64,000 bases of DNA from Gemmatimonadaceae bacterium (GTDB lineage: Bacteria > Gemmatimonadota > Gemmatimonadetes > Gemmatimonadales > Gemmatimonadaceae), in assembly GCA_025358925.1 (NCBI GenBank), contig JANYHT010000037.1:1-64000 (forward strand). Reading direction: 5' to 3'. The position numbers and the translations under genes are program-made. The notes below the pieces were generated by a model. That model worked only from the letters and a program-made list of their open reading frames with translations, searched no databases and was not told where the DNA came from. Positions 51,110 through 60,609 of this stretch are shown in pieces (positions within the stretch are counted from its first letter, which is position 1; each line of letters starts with the position of its first letter).

Positions 51110-51894
51110 CAACGCCAAGCGCGCATACACACATTGGCAACACGTTACGACCCGTCGTAGAAACGCGCGCGCTCAGCAAACGATATGGTGCCGTATACGC
51201 CGTTGACGGTCTCGATCTCGCCATCGCGCGCGGTGAAGTATTCGGACTCCTCGGCCCGAATGGGTCGGGCAAGACGACCACCATTCGCATGCTGTGTGGA
51301 CTGGTGGCGCCCACGAGTGGCAGCGCCACGGTGGCCGATTTCGATGTCGGTACACAGGCGGAACAGGTGCGACAACGTATTGGCTACATGTCGCAACGAT
51401 ACGGTTTGTACGATGAACTCACTGTGTATGAAAATCTGCGGTTCTACGCCTCCGTCTACGGCTTGCTCGGTGCAGCGCGAACACGTCGATTGGAGGAGCA
51501 TATGCAGGCGCTCGGACTCAGCGCGCAGCGCGCGCAAATTGCCGGCACGTTAAGCGGTGGATGGAAGCAGCGACTCGCCTTAGCGTGCGCAACCGCGCAC
51601 AACCCACGACTCCTGTTCCTCGACGAGCCGACCGCCGGCGTTGATCCCGCCGCGCGACGCACATTTTGGGAAACGATTTATTCCCTCGCGAGCAACGGGA
51701 CGACCATTCTCGTGACCACACATTACATGGACGAAGCGGCGCGGTGCCATCGTCTCGCGTTTCTCTCGCGCGGGCACCTCATCGCCATCGGCACACCACA
51801 AGAAATTCTTGCGCAATTCGGTGCGGACAACATCGAAGACGTGTTTGTGATGTTGCAGCAGCGCGATGAGCAAACGGCGACCACGGGCGCTTGA
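51106..51894 (+). CDS. ABC transporter ATP-binding protein
   Basis: A 262-residue ABC ATPase: Walker A GPNGSGKTTT, signature LSGGWKQRLALA, Walker B LLFLDEPTAGVDP, His in TTHYMDEA. Of the drug/multi-substrate export type (YbhF-like). GTG 51106 overlaps the HlyD stop (GTGA). Confidence 0.95.
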   Translation: MTTPSAHTHIGNTLRPVVETRALSKRYGAVYAVDGLDLAIARGEVFGLLGPNGSGKTTTIRMLCGLVAPTSGSATVADFDVGTQAEQVRQRIGYMSQRYGLYDELTVYENLRFYASVYGLLGAARTRRLEEHMQALGLSAQRAQIAGTLSGGWKQRLALACATAHNPRLLFLDEPTAGVDPAARRTFWETIYSLASNGTTILVTTHYMDEAARCHRLAFLSRGHLIAIGTPQEILAQFGADNIEDVFVMLQQRDEQTATTGA

Positions 51895-51896
51895 GT

Positions 51897-53021
51897 ATGT
51901 GGGAGCGACTACGTCGTTGGACTGTGTGGCCAATGCTGTGGAAAGAGTCCATCAGTCTGCGTCGTGACCGGCTGACGTTCGCGATGATGACGGGATTGCC
52001 TGCTGTTCAGTTGTTGCTCTTTGGCTACGCGATTCAAACAGACGTACGTCGACTGCCAACCGTAGTGCTTGATCAGTCACGCACGTTTGAAAGTCGGGCG
52101 CTCATTCAGGTGCTACAAAACACGGACAACTTTCGCGTGGTTGCGGCGGTGCCAGATCGCACGACGGCGCGACGCTGGATTGAGCGCGGTGCCGCGCGTG
52201 TCGCGTTGGTCATTCCTCCCGAGTATCAACGTAATATTCGGCGCGGGCATACTGGTGAAGCGCAATTGTTGATCGACGCTGCTGATCCACAATCGTCCGG
52301 CGCGGCAATTTCCGGCGCGCAGTTAGCGGCGTCAGCACGTGGATCGCAATTGCTCGCTACTCGCTACGCGATCACCCCACCCGTGGTCATCCAAGTGCGA
52401 CCGTGGTATAACCCAGCGCAGCAGAGCGCGATGTTCATCGTGCCCGGCATCGTTGGCGTCTTGCTCACCATCACCATGACGCTGACTACGTCCACGGCCA
52501 TTGTGCGGGAACGTGAACGGGGCACGCTCGAACAACTCATCGTGACACCAATTGGAAAGACCAGCCTCATGCTAGGAAAGCTCGTGCCATTTTTGGTCGT
52601 CGGTTACGTCCAAATGTCAGTAGTGTTGGTACTAGGACGCCTCTTCTTTGACATCCCGATCGCTGGCAGTCTTCTGCTGCTGTATTCGCTGTCCTTTGTT
52701 TTCATAGTGGCAAGCCTAGGCATTGGCCTGCTCATTTCGACCATCGCGCGAAGTCAGGTCCAGGCGATGCAGCTGAGTTTTTTCTTTATGCTCCCCAACA
52801 TTTTGTTATCCGGATACATCTTTCCGCGCGCCGCCATGCCGGAGCCGGCGCAGTGGCTTGGCGCGTTGCTGCCGCTGACATGGTTCTTAGAAATACTGCG
52901 AGGCATTTTGCTCAAAGGAGTCGGGCTCGCCGAGTTGTGGTCAGAATTGATTATTCTGTCGGTATTCGCAATCCTGCTTCTCACGGTTTCCGTACGGCGA
53001 TTCGCAAAGACGTTGGACTGA
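51897..53021 (+). CDS. ABC-2 type permease
   Basis: A 374-residue permease with one N-terminal membrane segment, a large extracytoplasmic domain (about 40-170) and five C-terminal segments; LPLTWFLEILRGILLKGVGL is typical of YbhS/R. ATG 51897 is preferred to a TTG two codons earlier. Completes an HlyD-ATPase-permease exporter; only one permease gene is present, so it probably works as a homodimer. Confidence 0.93.
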   Translation: MWERLRRWTVWPMLWKESISLRRDRLTFAMMTGLPAVQLLLFGYAIQTDVRRLPTVVLDQSRTFESRALIQVLQNTDNFRVVAAVPDRTTARRWIERGAARVALVIPPEYQRNIRRGHTGEAQLLIDAADPQSSGAAISGAQLAASARGSQLLATRYAITPPVVIQVRPWYNPAQQSAMFIVPGIVGVLLTITMTLTTSTAIVRERERGTLEQLIVTPIGKTSLMLGKLVPFLVVGYVQMSVVLVLGRLFFDIPIAGSLLLLYSLSFVFIVASLGIGLLISTIARSQVQAMQLSFFFMLPNILLSGYIFPRAAMPEPAQWLGALLPLTWFLEILRGILLKGVGLAELWSELIILSVFAILLLTVSVRRFAKTLD

Positions 53022-53116
53022 GTCACGCGGAACGATTGTCTCTGTCTGGCCGTATCTCGTGCAGTTGTGTTCTGCCCATCGTCGTTCGACCTACCATCTC
53101 TCTCATTCACCGTACC

Positions 53117-54040
53117 ATGCTGATCCGACGCTCCGACGACTTGAAATCGTCGGATATCACACCCGAGTCCGTCTGCCTTGATCGACGCCAATTTGTTGGT
53201 ACGGCCGGTGCGCTCGCACTCGGTTCCGTGCTCACACCGGCGACGTTACAGGCGCTCAGTCGCACCGGTGGACAGCCAGGGACAAGCGAGAAACTTACTC
53301 GCGAAGCGGACGCGACCAGTTACAACAATTTCTACGAGTTCGGCACTGATAAAGATGAACCAAAAGATCAGGCCAAAAATTTTATAACCAAGCCGTGGAC
53401 CATTTCAGTGGACGGCATGGTCAAGCAGCCAAAGACATTTGCGTTCGACGATCTGATCAAGGGACTCGCGCTGCAGGATCGCGTCTATCGTCATCGCTGT
53501 GTCGAAGCGTGGTCAATGGTCATTCCGTGGCAGGGCGTGCAGGTGCGCGATGTGATCAATCGTTGCGACCCGTTGCCCAGCGCAAAGTTTGTAGAGTTTA
53601 CCACGCTGCTCGATCCGACCCGCATGCCCGGTCAGCGCCGATCAGTTTTGCCGTGGCCGTACACGGAAGCATTGCGACTGGACGAAGCGATGCACCCGCT
53701 CGCGTTGCTGGTGACGGGTATGTACGGCAAGCCGTTGCCCAATCAAAATGGAGCGCCGCTCAAGTTAGTGGTGCCGTGGAAATACGGATTCAAGGGCGGC
53801 AAATCTATTGTGCGCCTCCGCTTCACCGACACGATGCCGCACACGACGTGGAACGATGCAGCGCCGAGTGAATATGGTTTTTTCGCGAATGTGAATCCGA
53901 CGGTCGATCATCCACGGTGGACGCAAGCGAAAGAGCGTCGCATTGGGCAGTTTCTTAAAATTCCGACGTTGATGTTCAACGGGTACGGCCAACAAGTCGC
54001 GTCGCTCTATTCGGGCATGGACTTAAGGAAATCCTATTGA
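53117..54040 (+). CDS. msrP: Protein-methionine-sulfoxide reductase catalytic subunit MsrP
   Basis: A 307-residue molybdopterin protein with a Tat-type signal (DRRQFVGTAGALALG), the molybdenum-ligating Cys in VYRHRCVEAWSMVIPW, and LVVPWKYGFKGGKSIV. It repairs oxidised methionines in periplasmic proteins using electrons from MsrQ, encoded next. ATG 53117 is chosen over an upstream shadow frame. Confidence 0.95.
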   Translation: MLIRRSDDLKSSDITPESVCLDRRQFVGTAGALALGSVLTPATLQALSRTGGQPGTSEKLTREADATSYNNFYEFGTDKDEPKDQAKNFITKPWTISVDGMVKQPKTFAFDDLIKGLALQDRVYRHRCVEAWSMVIPWQGVQVRDVINRCDPLPSAKFVEFTTLLDPTRMPGQRRSVLPWPYTEALRLDEAMHPLALLVTGMYGKPLPNQNGAPLKLVVPWKYGFKGGKSIVRLRFTDTMPHTTWNDAAPSEYGFFANVNPTVDHPRWTQAKERRIGQFLKIPTLMFNGYGQQVASLYSGMDLRKSY

Positions 54041-54045
54041 GTTCC

Positions 54046-54726
54046 ATGAATCGCGCAGCAATCGACGCGCAGCTCACGCGGATTGAACCGTGGATGCGTC
54101 GATGGCTGCGGCCCGCGCTGTGGGCGCTGGTGCTGGTGCCCGCGCCCGTCTTGGTCGCGCAGGCGTTACTCGATCAACTGGGCGCCAACCCCATTCGCGA
54201 GACCGAACACTTCACGGGCGAGTGGGCGCTGCGTTTACTCGCGTGCTCCTTAGCCGTGACGCCACTGATGCGCCTAACGCATTGGGGATGGCTCGTGACG
54301 CAGCGCCGATTTCTCGGTCTCGCCGCATTCTATTGGGCGATGGCGCACCTGTGCGTCTACATTGGTCTCGATATGTTTTTCGATGTCCATGACATCGTCA
54401 CGGACGTGCTCAAGCACTTGTACATCACGTTGGGCATGCTCGCGTTTCTGCTTATGATCCCGTTGGCGATCACGTCAACGAAAGCGTGGATTAAGCGACT
54501 CGGCGGGCGCAAATGGAATGTGTTGCATCGACTTGTGTACGTGTCAGCAGTAGCGGCCTGCATTCACTATATCTGGGGCCAAAAGAAGGACATTGAGGAG
54601 CCATTAATGTACGCGGGGGTGTTTGCCGTGCTCTTCGCGTTTCGCATTTTTTGGCCGCGAAGGGGCGCGAAGTCGCGTGCGACGGAGCGAGGCACCGATG
54701 ACAAAACGCCATCGCCAGCGGTGTGA
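54046..54726 (+). CDS. msrQ: Heme-binding membrane subunit MsrQ
   Basis: A 226-residue integral membrane protein with about six segments and the heme-ligating histidine region (YWAMAHLCVYIGLDM, HRLVYVSAVAACIHYIWGQK). Passes electrons from quinone or flavin to MsrP. ATG 54046 is five bases after the msrP stop; TTG 54037 overlaps it. Confidence 0.94.
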   Translation: MNRAAIDAQLTRIEPWMRRWLRPALWALVLVPAPVLVAQALLDQLGANPIRETEHFTGEWALRLLACSLAVTPLMRLTHWGWLVTQRRFLGLAAFYWAMAHLCVYIGLDMFFDVHDIVTDVLKHLYITLGMLAFLLMIPLAITSTKAWIKRLGGRKWNVLHRLVYVSAVAACIHYIWGQKKDIEEPLMYAGVFAVLFAFRIFWPRRGAKSRATERGTDDKTPSPAV

Positions 54727-54856
54727 CGGTTTGGGCGGTGTAAGCGTCCTGTAGGTGGAGATTACGGACCCTGACGCCGATGTTGGTTGTCGGGTCCGCG
54801 CGCGTCTGTCACTGACTGATCGCGCACGGCCGCAATCGTATCCCCTACTCCTCCCA

Positions 54857-57688
54857 ATGGCCACGACATCCGACGTTTTTACGCGTCGATCAGGCCAGTA
54901 TCCGAGCGTTGCGGTCCGCGCATCGCAGAGCGTTCCGGCTGTTCCGTTGGATGTGTTTCCACGGAGCTGGAACACGGTACTGTTCGTTGGCATGATCGCG
55001 TACGCCGCTGTCATGGCGACTTGGCTGACGGCAAATACGCTGTTGAGCGAACCGCTCGACGTACTGCGCACGTTGGCACCGCACGCACTCACGTCTACGG
55101 CCTCCGTCCTGGCTTTCCGCGCGGCAAGCGCGCGGACACTCGACCATGGCGCGCGCCGATTTTGGCGATCCGTCGGACTGTCGCAACTGATTTTCGTATT
55201 GCGTGATGTGTCCCTGCTGCTCGCCCACGGCGGAACACACGCGCGCTCAGATGCTACACCGTTCATCTCGCAGTTGCTGCTACTCTATGCACTGCTACAA
55301 TTGCCGAGTGCACCGCGAACCGCGTCTGATCGCAGCAAATTGGCGCTCGATGTGGCGACGGTATTGATAGGTGGATTGCTTGTCGTGTGGGTGGATTGGT
55401 ACTCGGCGCAGACGCATGGGCTGCAGTACACGCTGCGCGCATTTGTGCTGCCGCACGCCGCGGCGATTGGGGATCTCTTACTCCTATTTATCGCGTCGTT
55501 AGGATGGCGACGTACGGCGTTGCAGCACCAAGCGAACGTGTTGGTTCTACTGTCCGTCGCCCTGCTGGTGCACTTTCTGGCAAATGTTGCCATGGTCGTC
55601 CAAATGATGGGCGGCGCCGACGTGAACAATTGGGAAATTGCTGCGGCGCCGATCAGTACAGTGCTTATCGCGCTCGCGGCGTGGGTAAAGTGCGCGACCG
55701 TGTCGCAGCGCCAAGTGCGAGCGTACACCATGACATCGCATTCCCAAGCGGATAGTAGTCTGATTCCCTTCGCGGCTGTCTTACCTGGATTTGTCCTATT
55801 GTTGGTCGCCGCTTTTAACCAGACGGCGCAGCCATTGGGCGGGCTCGCGGTTGGTGCGGCTGCTTTAACTGGTCTTGCGTTTGTCCGACAACTGTTGTCA
55901 GCACGCGAAACCGTGCGGGCGCTGCAGGAATCGACCGCGCGTAACAATGAGGCGCGATTTCGCGCGCTCGTTCAGCACTCAAGTGATGTCATTACCATAG
56001 TCGATGCCGACGGTACGATTCGATACGTGAGTCCGTCTGTCGCGACCGTGCTTGGTCATGATCCAGCGAAGCTACTCAACACGTCGCTCGCCTCGTTGCT
56101 ACATCCCGACGATGTTGCGTCGGCGACGGCGTTTCTCGCCGACCTCGCCCTCACGCCGCGCACGCGGAACGTGGCCCTCGCGACGGCCGGCGCGCGTTCG
56201 CAGGAGTGGCGTATCGCCCACGTTAACGGGAGTTGGATGACCGTGGACAACGTGGGTACGAATTTGTTAGCGGAGCCGGTGATTGGTGGACTCGTGCTGA
56301 ACACGCGCGACGTTACCGAGCAAGCGGTCATCAAGCATCAATATATGCATCAGGCATTTCACGATCCGCTGACAGATCTGGCGAATCGCTCACTGTTTCT
56401 ATATCAGGTTGGCAGCGCCCTCGCGCGCGCCGCGCGACCCGGTACTCCAGTCACCGTAATCTTCCTCGATCTCGATAATTTTAAAACTGTTAACGATTCA
56501 CTTGGACATGCCGAAGGAGATCGCATGCTCGTCGAGGCTGCGCGTCGCCTCTCGCAGTGTGTGCGGGAGAGTGACCTCATTGCCCGACTCGGCGGGGACG
56601 AATTTGCGGTTTTGGTTGAACAGATGGATTACGACGGTGACGTGTTGGCCATCGCTGATCGTATCCGCGACGCTCTGGCAGAACCGTTTGAGTTAGTTGG
56701 TCGACAGGTGACGGTCAGCGCCAGTATTGGCATCGCTCGGAACAGCGCGCAGTGTACGACGAGTGATCTGGTACGGAATGCCGATCTGGCGATGTACGTT
56801 GCCAAAACGAGAGGCAAAGGGCAGTACGTATTGTTTGAGCCCAGCATGCACGAAGCGGCGCTGGAGCGATTGGTCGTCGAAGTTGATTTGCGTCGCGCCA
56901 TCGAACGCGAAGAGTTTTTTCTTGAGTATCAGCCTATTGTCGTCCTCGAGACCGGCGAGATCATCGGAGCGGAGGCCCTCGTTCGCTGGTGCTGCCGAGA
57001 GCGCGGAACGGTACCGCCGAGTGTGTTCATTCCGATTGCGGAAGAAACGGGATTGATCACGGCACTCGGGCGTTGGGTTTTGCGCCGTGCGTGTCGAACA
57101 GCCAAGCAATGGGAGCGCGAGCGTGGGTCGACGATGCGTATCACCGTCAATTTGTCCGGACGTCAACTACAGGAACCGGGCGTTGTCGAAGACGTGCGGT
57201 TGGCCCTCGTGGACTCGGGTCTAGACCCAAGTCACCTCGTGCTCGAGATTACAGAGAGCATGCTGATGCACAATACCGACATGTCGATGACGCGCCTGAT
57301 GGCGCTCAAATCACTCGGCATTTCACTGGCAATTGACGATTTCGGAACCGGATACTCCTCGCTAAGCTATCTTCAACGCTACCCGATCGACATTCTCAAG
57401 ATCGATAAGGCGTTTGTGGATGTCATCGACAGAGGAGGCGAAGGTCCGGTGTTGGCCAGTGCGATCGTGGCGCTTGGGGAAACGTTGCGGCTGAATACCG
57501 TGGCGGAAGGCATTGAGCGTGAGTCACAACGTGCGCAATTAATTGCGCTGGGTTGTGAACTCGGACAAGGATTTTTGTTCTCCAAACCGCTCGACGCGGA
57601 GGAATTTTGGGCGCTTCTGCAATCCCGTGCGACAGACTCGTCCGGCGCCGCGCATCGGCCTCGTGAATTAGGTGCACAAGCCGCTTAA
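54857..57688 (+). CDS. Membrane GGDEF-EAL protein with a PAS domain
   Basis: A 943-residue protein: about eight N-terminal membrane segments (40-330), a PAS domain (about 360-470), a GGDEF domain with RLGGDEFAVL intact, and an EAL domain with IIGAEALVRW, NLSGRQLQEP and DDFGTGYSSLSYL intact. Both c-di-GMP synthesis and breakdown could be active. A 30-base hairpin (GGACCC...GGGTCC) lies upstream near 54768. ATG 54857 is chosen. Confidence 0.94.
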   Translation: MATTSDVFTRRSGQYPSVAVRASQSVPAVPLDVFPRSWNTVLFVGMIAYAAVMATWLTANTLLSEPLDVLRTLAPHALTSTASVLAFRAASARTLDHGARRFWRSVGLSQLIFVLRDVSLLLAHGGTHARSDATPFISQLLLLYALLQLPSAPRTASDRSKLALDVATVLIGGLLVVWVDWYSAQTHGLQYTLRAFVLPHAAAIGDLLLLFIASLGWRRTALQHQANVLVLLSVALLVHFLANVAMVVQMMGGADVNNWEIAAAPISTVLIALAAWVKCATVSQRQVRAYTMTSHSQADSSLIPFAAVLPGFVLLLVAAFNQTAQPLGGLAVGAAALTGLAFVRQLLSARETVRALQESTARNNEARFRALVQHSSDVITIVDADGTIRYVSPSVATVLGHDPAKLLNTSLASLLHPDDVASATAFLADLALTPRTRNVALATAGARSQEWRIAHVNGSWMTVDNVGTNLLAEPVIGGLVLNTRDVTEQAVIKHQYMHQAFHDPLTDLANRSLFLYQVGSALARAARPGTPVTVIFLDLDNFKTVNDSLGHAEGDRMLVEAARRLSQCVRESDLIARLGGDEFAVLVEQMDYDGDVLAIADRIRDALAEPFELVGRQVTVSASIGIARNSAQCTTSDLVRNADLAMYVAKTRGKGQYVLFEPSMHEAALERLVVEVDLRRAIEREEFFLEYQPIVVLETGEIIGAEALVRWCCRERGTVPPSVFIPIAEETGLITALGRWVLRRACRTAKQWERERGSTMRITVNLSGRQLQEPGVVEDVRLALVDSGLDPSHLVLEITESMLMHNTDMSMTRLMALKSLGISLAIDDFGTGYSSLSYLQRYPIDILKIDKAFVDVIDRGGEGPVLASAIVALGETLRLNTVAEGIERESQRAQLIALGCELGQGFLFSKPLDAEEFWALLQSRATDSSGAAHRPRELGAQAA

Positions 57689-58865
57689 AGGCGATGTAGG
57701 ACCAACGCTCGTCTCGTTCGATGCATTTGCTGTAACGGCACCCGGCCTGGCACCGCTGGTCGCTCGTGAACTCACAACGATGGGCATTGTGCCGCGTGCA
57801 GTGAGTGATGCGGGCGTTGCCTTTGATGCGGATGCCGAAAGTTTGCTGCGCGCCAATCTCTGGTCGCGCATGTCGAGCCGCGTGTTAGTACGGCTGGCAA
57901 CGTTTGAAGCACGCGACTTTGCGACGCTCGAAAAACTTGCAACGCGCATGTCATGGGGGCGCGTGCTGGCGCCTGGTTCGCTGGCGCGCCTGCGCGTCAC
58001 GTGTCGCAAGTCGCGACTCTACCACTCCGATGCGGTCGCGGAGCGCATCGCACGCGGTATCGAGCGCTCGATCAAAGGCGCTCGTGTCGAAGCCCATTCG
58101 CCGGATGAAGAAGACGCTGACGTTGCGACGGCCGCACAGCTGATCGTCGTGCGTTTTGATCACGATCAATGCACAATCAGTGCGGATAGCTCGGGCGAGT
58201 TGCTTCATCGCCGCGGGTGGCGGCAAGCAATCGCGAAGGCGCCGCTGCGTGAAACACTCGCGGCGGCCATGCTGACTGCGTGTGAGTGGACCGGTGAAGT
58301 TCCGCTCGTCGATCCCTTTTGCGGATCGGGGACGATCGGCATCGAGGCGGCTCTCATCGCGCGCAATATTGCGCCCGGGTTGCACCGCACCTTTGCGCTG
58401 GAGCAATGGCCGGGGCACGACGCGGTGGAAGCCACCCGTGTGCGTGCAGACGCACGGGCAGCCATGCGACCATCCAATGGTGTGCACATTGTCCTTACCG
58501 ACCGCGATGCAGGCGCCTGTGAAGCAACGCAAGCGAACGCTGAACGGGCCGGCGTATTAGACGATATCGCGATTGCACAACAACCGCTCTCGGAGACTGA
58601 TCTTGCAGCAATTGGTGAGGCGGGTCTCGTCCTCACCAACCCACCCTATGGTCTTCGTGTTAGTGACGGCGCCGACTTGCGCAGTTTGTTCGCGCGTATG
58701 GGCGATGTGCTGCGCGCGGGCGGGAAGGGCTGGCGCCTTGCCATGCTCGTGCCCGACAAGCAACTCTCGGCGCAACTGCGTATCCCGATGGACACGCGGT
58801 TGCGCACGAGTAATGGCGGAATTGCGGTGACGGTCGAGATGACGCGTGCGAAAGGCACGCGGTAG
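57672..58865 (+). CDS. THUMP-domain class I RNA methyltransferase (RlmL N-terminal-half type)
   Basis: A 397-residue protein: a ferredoxin-like/THUMP N-terminus (VSFDAFAVTAPGLAPLVARE) and a methyltransferase with PLVDPFCGSGTIGIEAALI and the base-flipping NPPYG. Resembles the RlmL part of E. coli RlmKL, which makes m2G2445 in 23S rRNA. GTG 57672 overlaps the GGDEF-EAL gene by 17 bases. Confidence 0.9.
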   Translation: MHKPLKGDVGPTLVSFDAFAVTAPGLAPLVARELTTMGIVPRAVSDAGVAFDADAESLLRANLWSRMSSRVLVRLATFEARDFATLEKLATRMSWGRVLAPGSLARLRVTCRKSRLYHSDAVAERIARGIERSIKGARVEAHSPDEEDADVATAAQLIVVRFDHDQCTISADSSGELLHRRGWRQAIAKAPLRETLAAAMLTACEWTGEVPLVDPFCGSGTIGIEAALIARNIAPGLHRTFALEQWPGHDAVEATRVRADARAAMRPSNGVHIVLTDRDAGACEATQANAERAGVLDDIAIAQQPLSETDLAAIGEAGLVLTNPPYGLRVSDGADLRSLFARMGDVLRAGGKGWRLAMLVPDKQLSAQLRIPMDTRLRTSNGGIAVTVEMTRAKGTR

Positions 58866-58868
58866 CGC

Positions 58869-59306
58869 CTACACGCGATAGTCGTCGGCGCGCCAGGACT
58901 TGATCTGCGATTTGATCTCTTTGCCTGTCATCGCCGGATTCGCGATCACCTGACGCACGAGTTCCGGTACCTCTGCGTCTGACGCGAAGCGGATTGCGAT
59001 GAGGTGCGCGGGATGGATCGACGAAATACTTGCTTGCAAATCCGCCGGGAGGATGCGTGCGAAGCGCGTCTGTTCCTCGAAACGAATGACGCGATTCTGC
59101 GCCTGTAGTGCAAAGACGCGCGCGTACCACGTTGTCCCAACGAGTGCGAGCGCACCCACGAGTTCAAAATGCGTGGTGGCGTCACGTTGTGTCAGCGCGC
59201 GATAGATGGCCCACACGAGATAAACAACGGCGAGGAGAACGGTGACATAGTGATAGCCCGGTACGAATCGCGCGTGATTGCCGAAGTTTTGATTGTCGCT
59301 GGACAC
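58869..59306 (-). CDS. DUF6526-like membrane protein
   Basis: A 145-residue protein beginning MSSDNQNFGNHARFVPGYHY with two membrane segments (about 20-40 and 48-65) and a soluble tail with FEEQTRFARILP. Matches a family of unknown function seen in Bacteroidetes, Acidobacteria and relatives. Convergent with the RNA methyltransferase gene, three bases away. Confidence 0.75.
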   Translation of the reverse strand: MSSDNQNFGNHARFVPGYHYVTVLLAVVYLVWAIYRALTQRDATTHFELVGALALVGTTWYARVFALQAQNRVIRFEEQTRFARILPADLQASISSIHPAHLIAIRFASDAEVPELVRQVIANPAMTGKEIKSQIKSWRADDYRV

Positions 59307-59351
59307 GGAAAAATCCTATGAGAAGGGAAAAGATGCAGCAGCGAGTTTCGC

Positions 59352-59903
59352 CTAACGCTGATCCATTCGCAAGCGCACCGCGTCAATTGTCGCCGTGGCG
59401 AGCGCAAATCGCGCTTCCCAGTTCCCGTGAATATGCGTGACGTTTGCGTGAAAGCGGGCGAGGGTCTCCACAAATTGCTGCTGTATATCGTCACGATGAT
59501 CACCACGGTCTCGCACCGGGTCGGCAACCCACGGGACGTCAGTGTCGAGGAGGAAATACATATCCGCGAGCCGAGTGCGCGCGGCATCCTCAATGAATGA
59601 CGGACACTGCCCGAAATAGTGATGACTGTAGACGACCGTGCTTACGAGGTCGGTGTCCTGTATTAACAGTGACGTGGCACGCGCAATGTATGTGTCTTCG
59701 AGCGCCATCTGCCCGCGCGCAATGGGTTCGGTGTCGTGCTCAGTGAGCGATGCCCCTTTGGCAATCGCGTAGTCACGCACGAACTCCGGAACGAACGCGA
59801 CACCATAGTGCGCGGCGAGCTGCATAGCCAACGTCGTCTTGCCAACCGACTCTGACCCGGTCAGAACGATGCGGGTGACGTGCGGGAGCGCGATCGTTTC
59901 CAT
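59352..59903 (-). CDS. NadR-like AAA kinase
   Basis: A 183-residue P-loop kinase: VLTGSESVGKTTLAMQLAAH (Walker A), VPEFVRDYA and a Lid-like region. It resembles the ribosylnicotinamide-kinase half of NadR. Overlaps pnuC by 43 bases, so the two are co-expressed; together they form an import-and-phosphorylate pair for nicotinamide riboside or, given the TPP riboswitch next door, possibly thiamine. Confidence 0.85.
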   Translation of the reverse strand: METIALPHVTRIVLTGSESVGKTTLAMQLAAHYGVAFVPEFVRDYAIAKGASLTEHDTEPIARGQMALEDTYIARATSLLIQDTDLVSTVVYSHHYFGQCPSFIEDAARTRLADMYFLLDTDVPWVADPVRDRGDHRDDIQQQFVETLARFHANVTHIHGNWEARFALATATIDAVRLRMDQR

Positions 59904-60472
59904 TCGAAGTGGCCAAAGATGGCGAGGACGAGAAATACGGCGTACAACACGGCCGTGAGGCGCAGTCCGCGCACGATGAATAGTCCCACATACACCGCAT
60001 CGAGCGCCGCCCATAACGCCCAGTTTTCCAACAATTTCCGTGTCATCATCCACTGCGCCACGAGGCTCAACGCCACCAGTGCCGCATCAAGCAGCGGTAA
60101 TTTCGCGCCGGGGATGCGGGATGTTATGGTGAACAGCACGAACCACGTGCCGAGCGCGATCAACAACAGCACGGTGGCGAGGCGAAGCGACGTGCGCGCT
60201 ACCAGTACTGGCGCACGCTCGGTGCCGCCGTAGAGCCAGTGCCACCAGCCGTAAAAGGACAGTACGAAATACACGACCTGCAAGCCGGTGTCGGAATACA
60301 AGCCCGCGCGGCCAAACACCACGATGTAAAAGCCCGCGTTGAGCACGCCGAACGGCCAATTCCAGATGTTCTCGCGTGTGGCGAGATACACGCTCAGTAC
60401 GCCGCAGACAAAGCCAAACAGTTCCGCGCAGGAGCTGCCGTGCGTGATGAGCCAGTCGCAAAAGTCGTTCAT
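59861..60472 (-). CDS. PnuC/PnuT-family vitamin transporter
   Basis: A 203-residue membrane protein with about seven segments and the PnuC motif WNWPFGVLNAGFYIVVFG. Family members carry nicotinamide riboside (PnuC) or thiamine (PnuT). ATG 60472 is used; a GTG at 60502 adds ten residues. It is divergent from a TPP-riboswitch-controlled TonB receptor only about 50 bases away. Confidence 0.88.
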   Translation of the reverse strand: MNDFCDWLITHGSSCAELFGFVCGVLSVYLATRENIWNWPFGVLNAGFYIVVFGRAGLYSDTGLQVVYFVLSFYGWWHWLYGGTERAPVLVARTSLRLATVLLLIALGTWFVLFTITSRIPGAKLPLLDAALVALSLVAQWMMTRKLLENWALWAALDAVYVGLFIVRGLRLTAVLYAVFLVLAIFGHFEWKRSRSRTSPASF

Positions 60473-60521
60473 AAATGGAAAGCTATCCACGGGCGCGTGC
60501 ACCGATTATGGTTGATGCACA

Positions 60522-60605
60522 TGACCGGGGTGCCACGCCGCTAATGAGCGTTGGCTGAGAGAGTCCCGTAGAACCTGATCCGGCTCGTACCGGCGTAGGG
60601 AGTCC
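60522..60605 (+). promoter_or_regulatory. TPP riboswitch
   Basis: The conserved thi-box elements are present in order: GGGGTGCC, GGCTGAGAGA, ACCTGATCCGG and CCGGCGTAGGGAG. The last element contains the ribosome site for the receptor gene, whose ATG is five bases later, so thiamine pyrophosphate binding probably blocks translation. Confidence 0.92.
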
Positions 60606-60609
60606 AACG

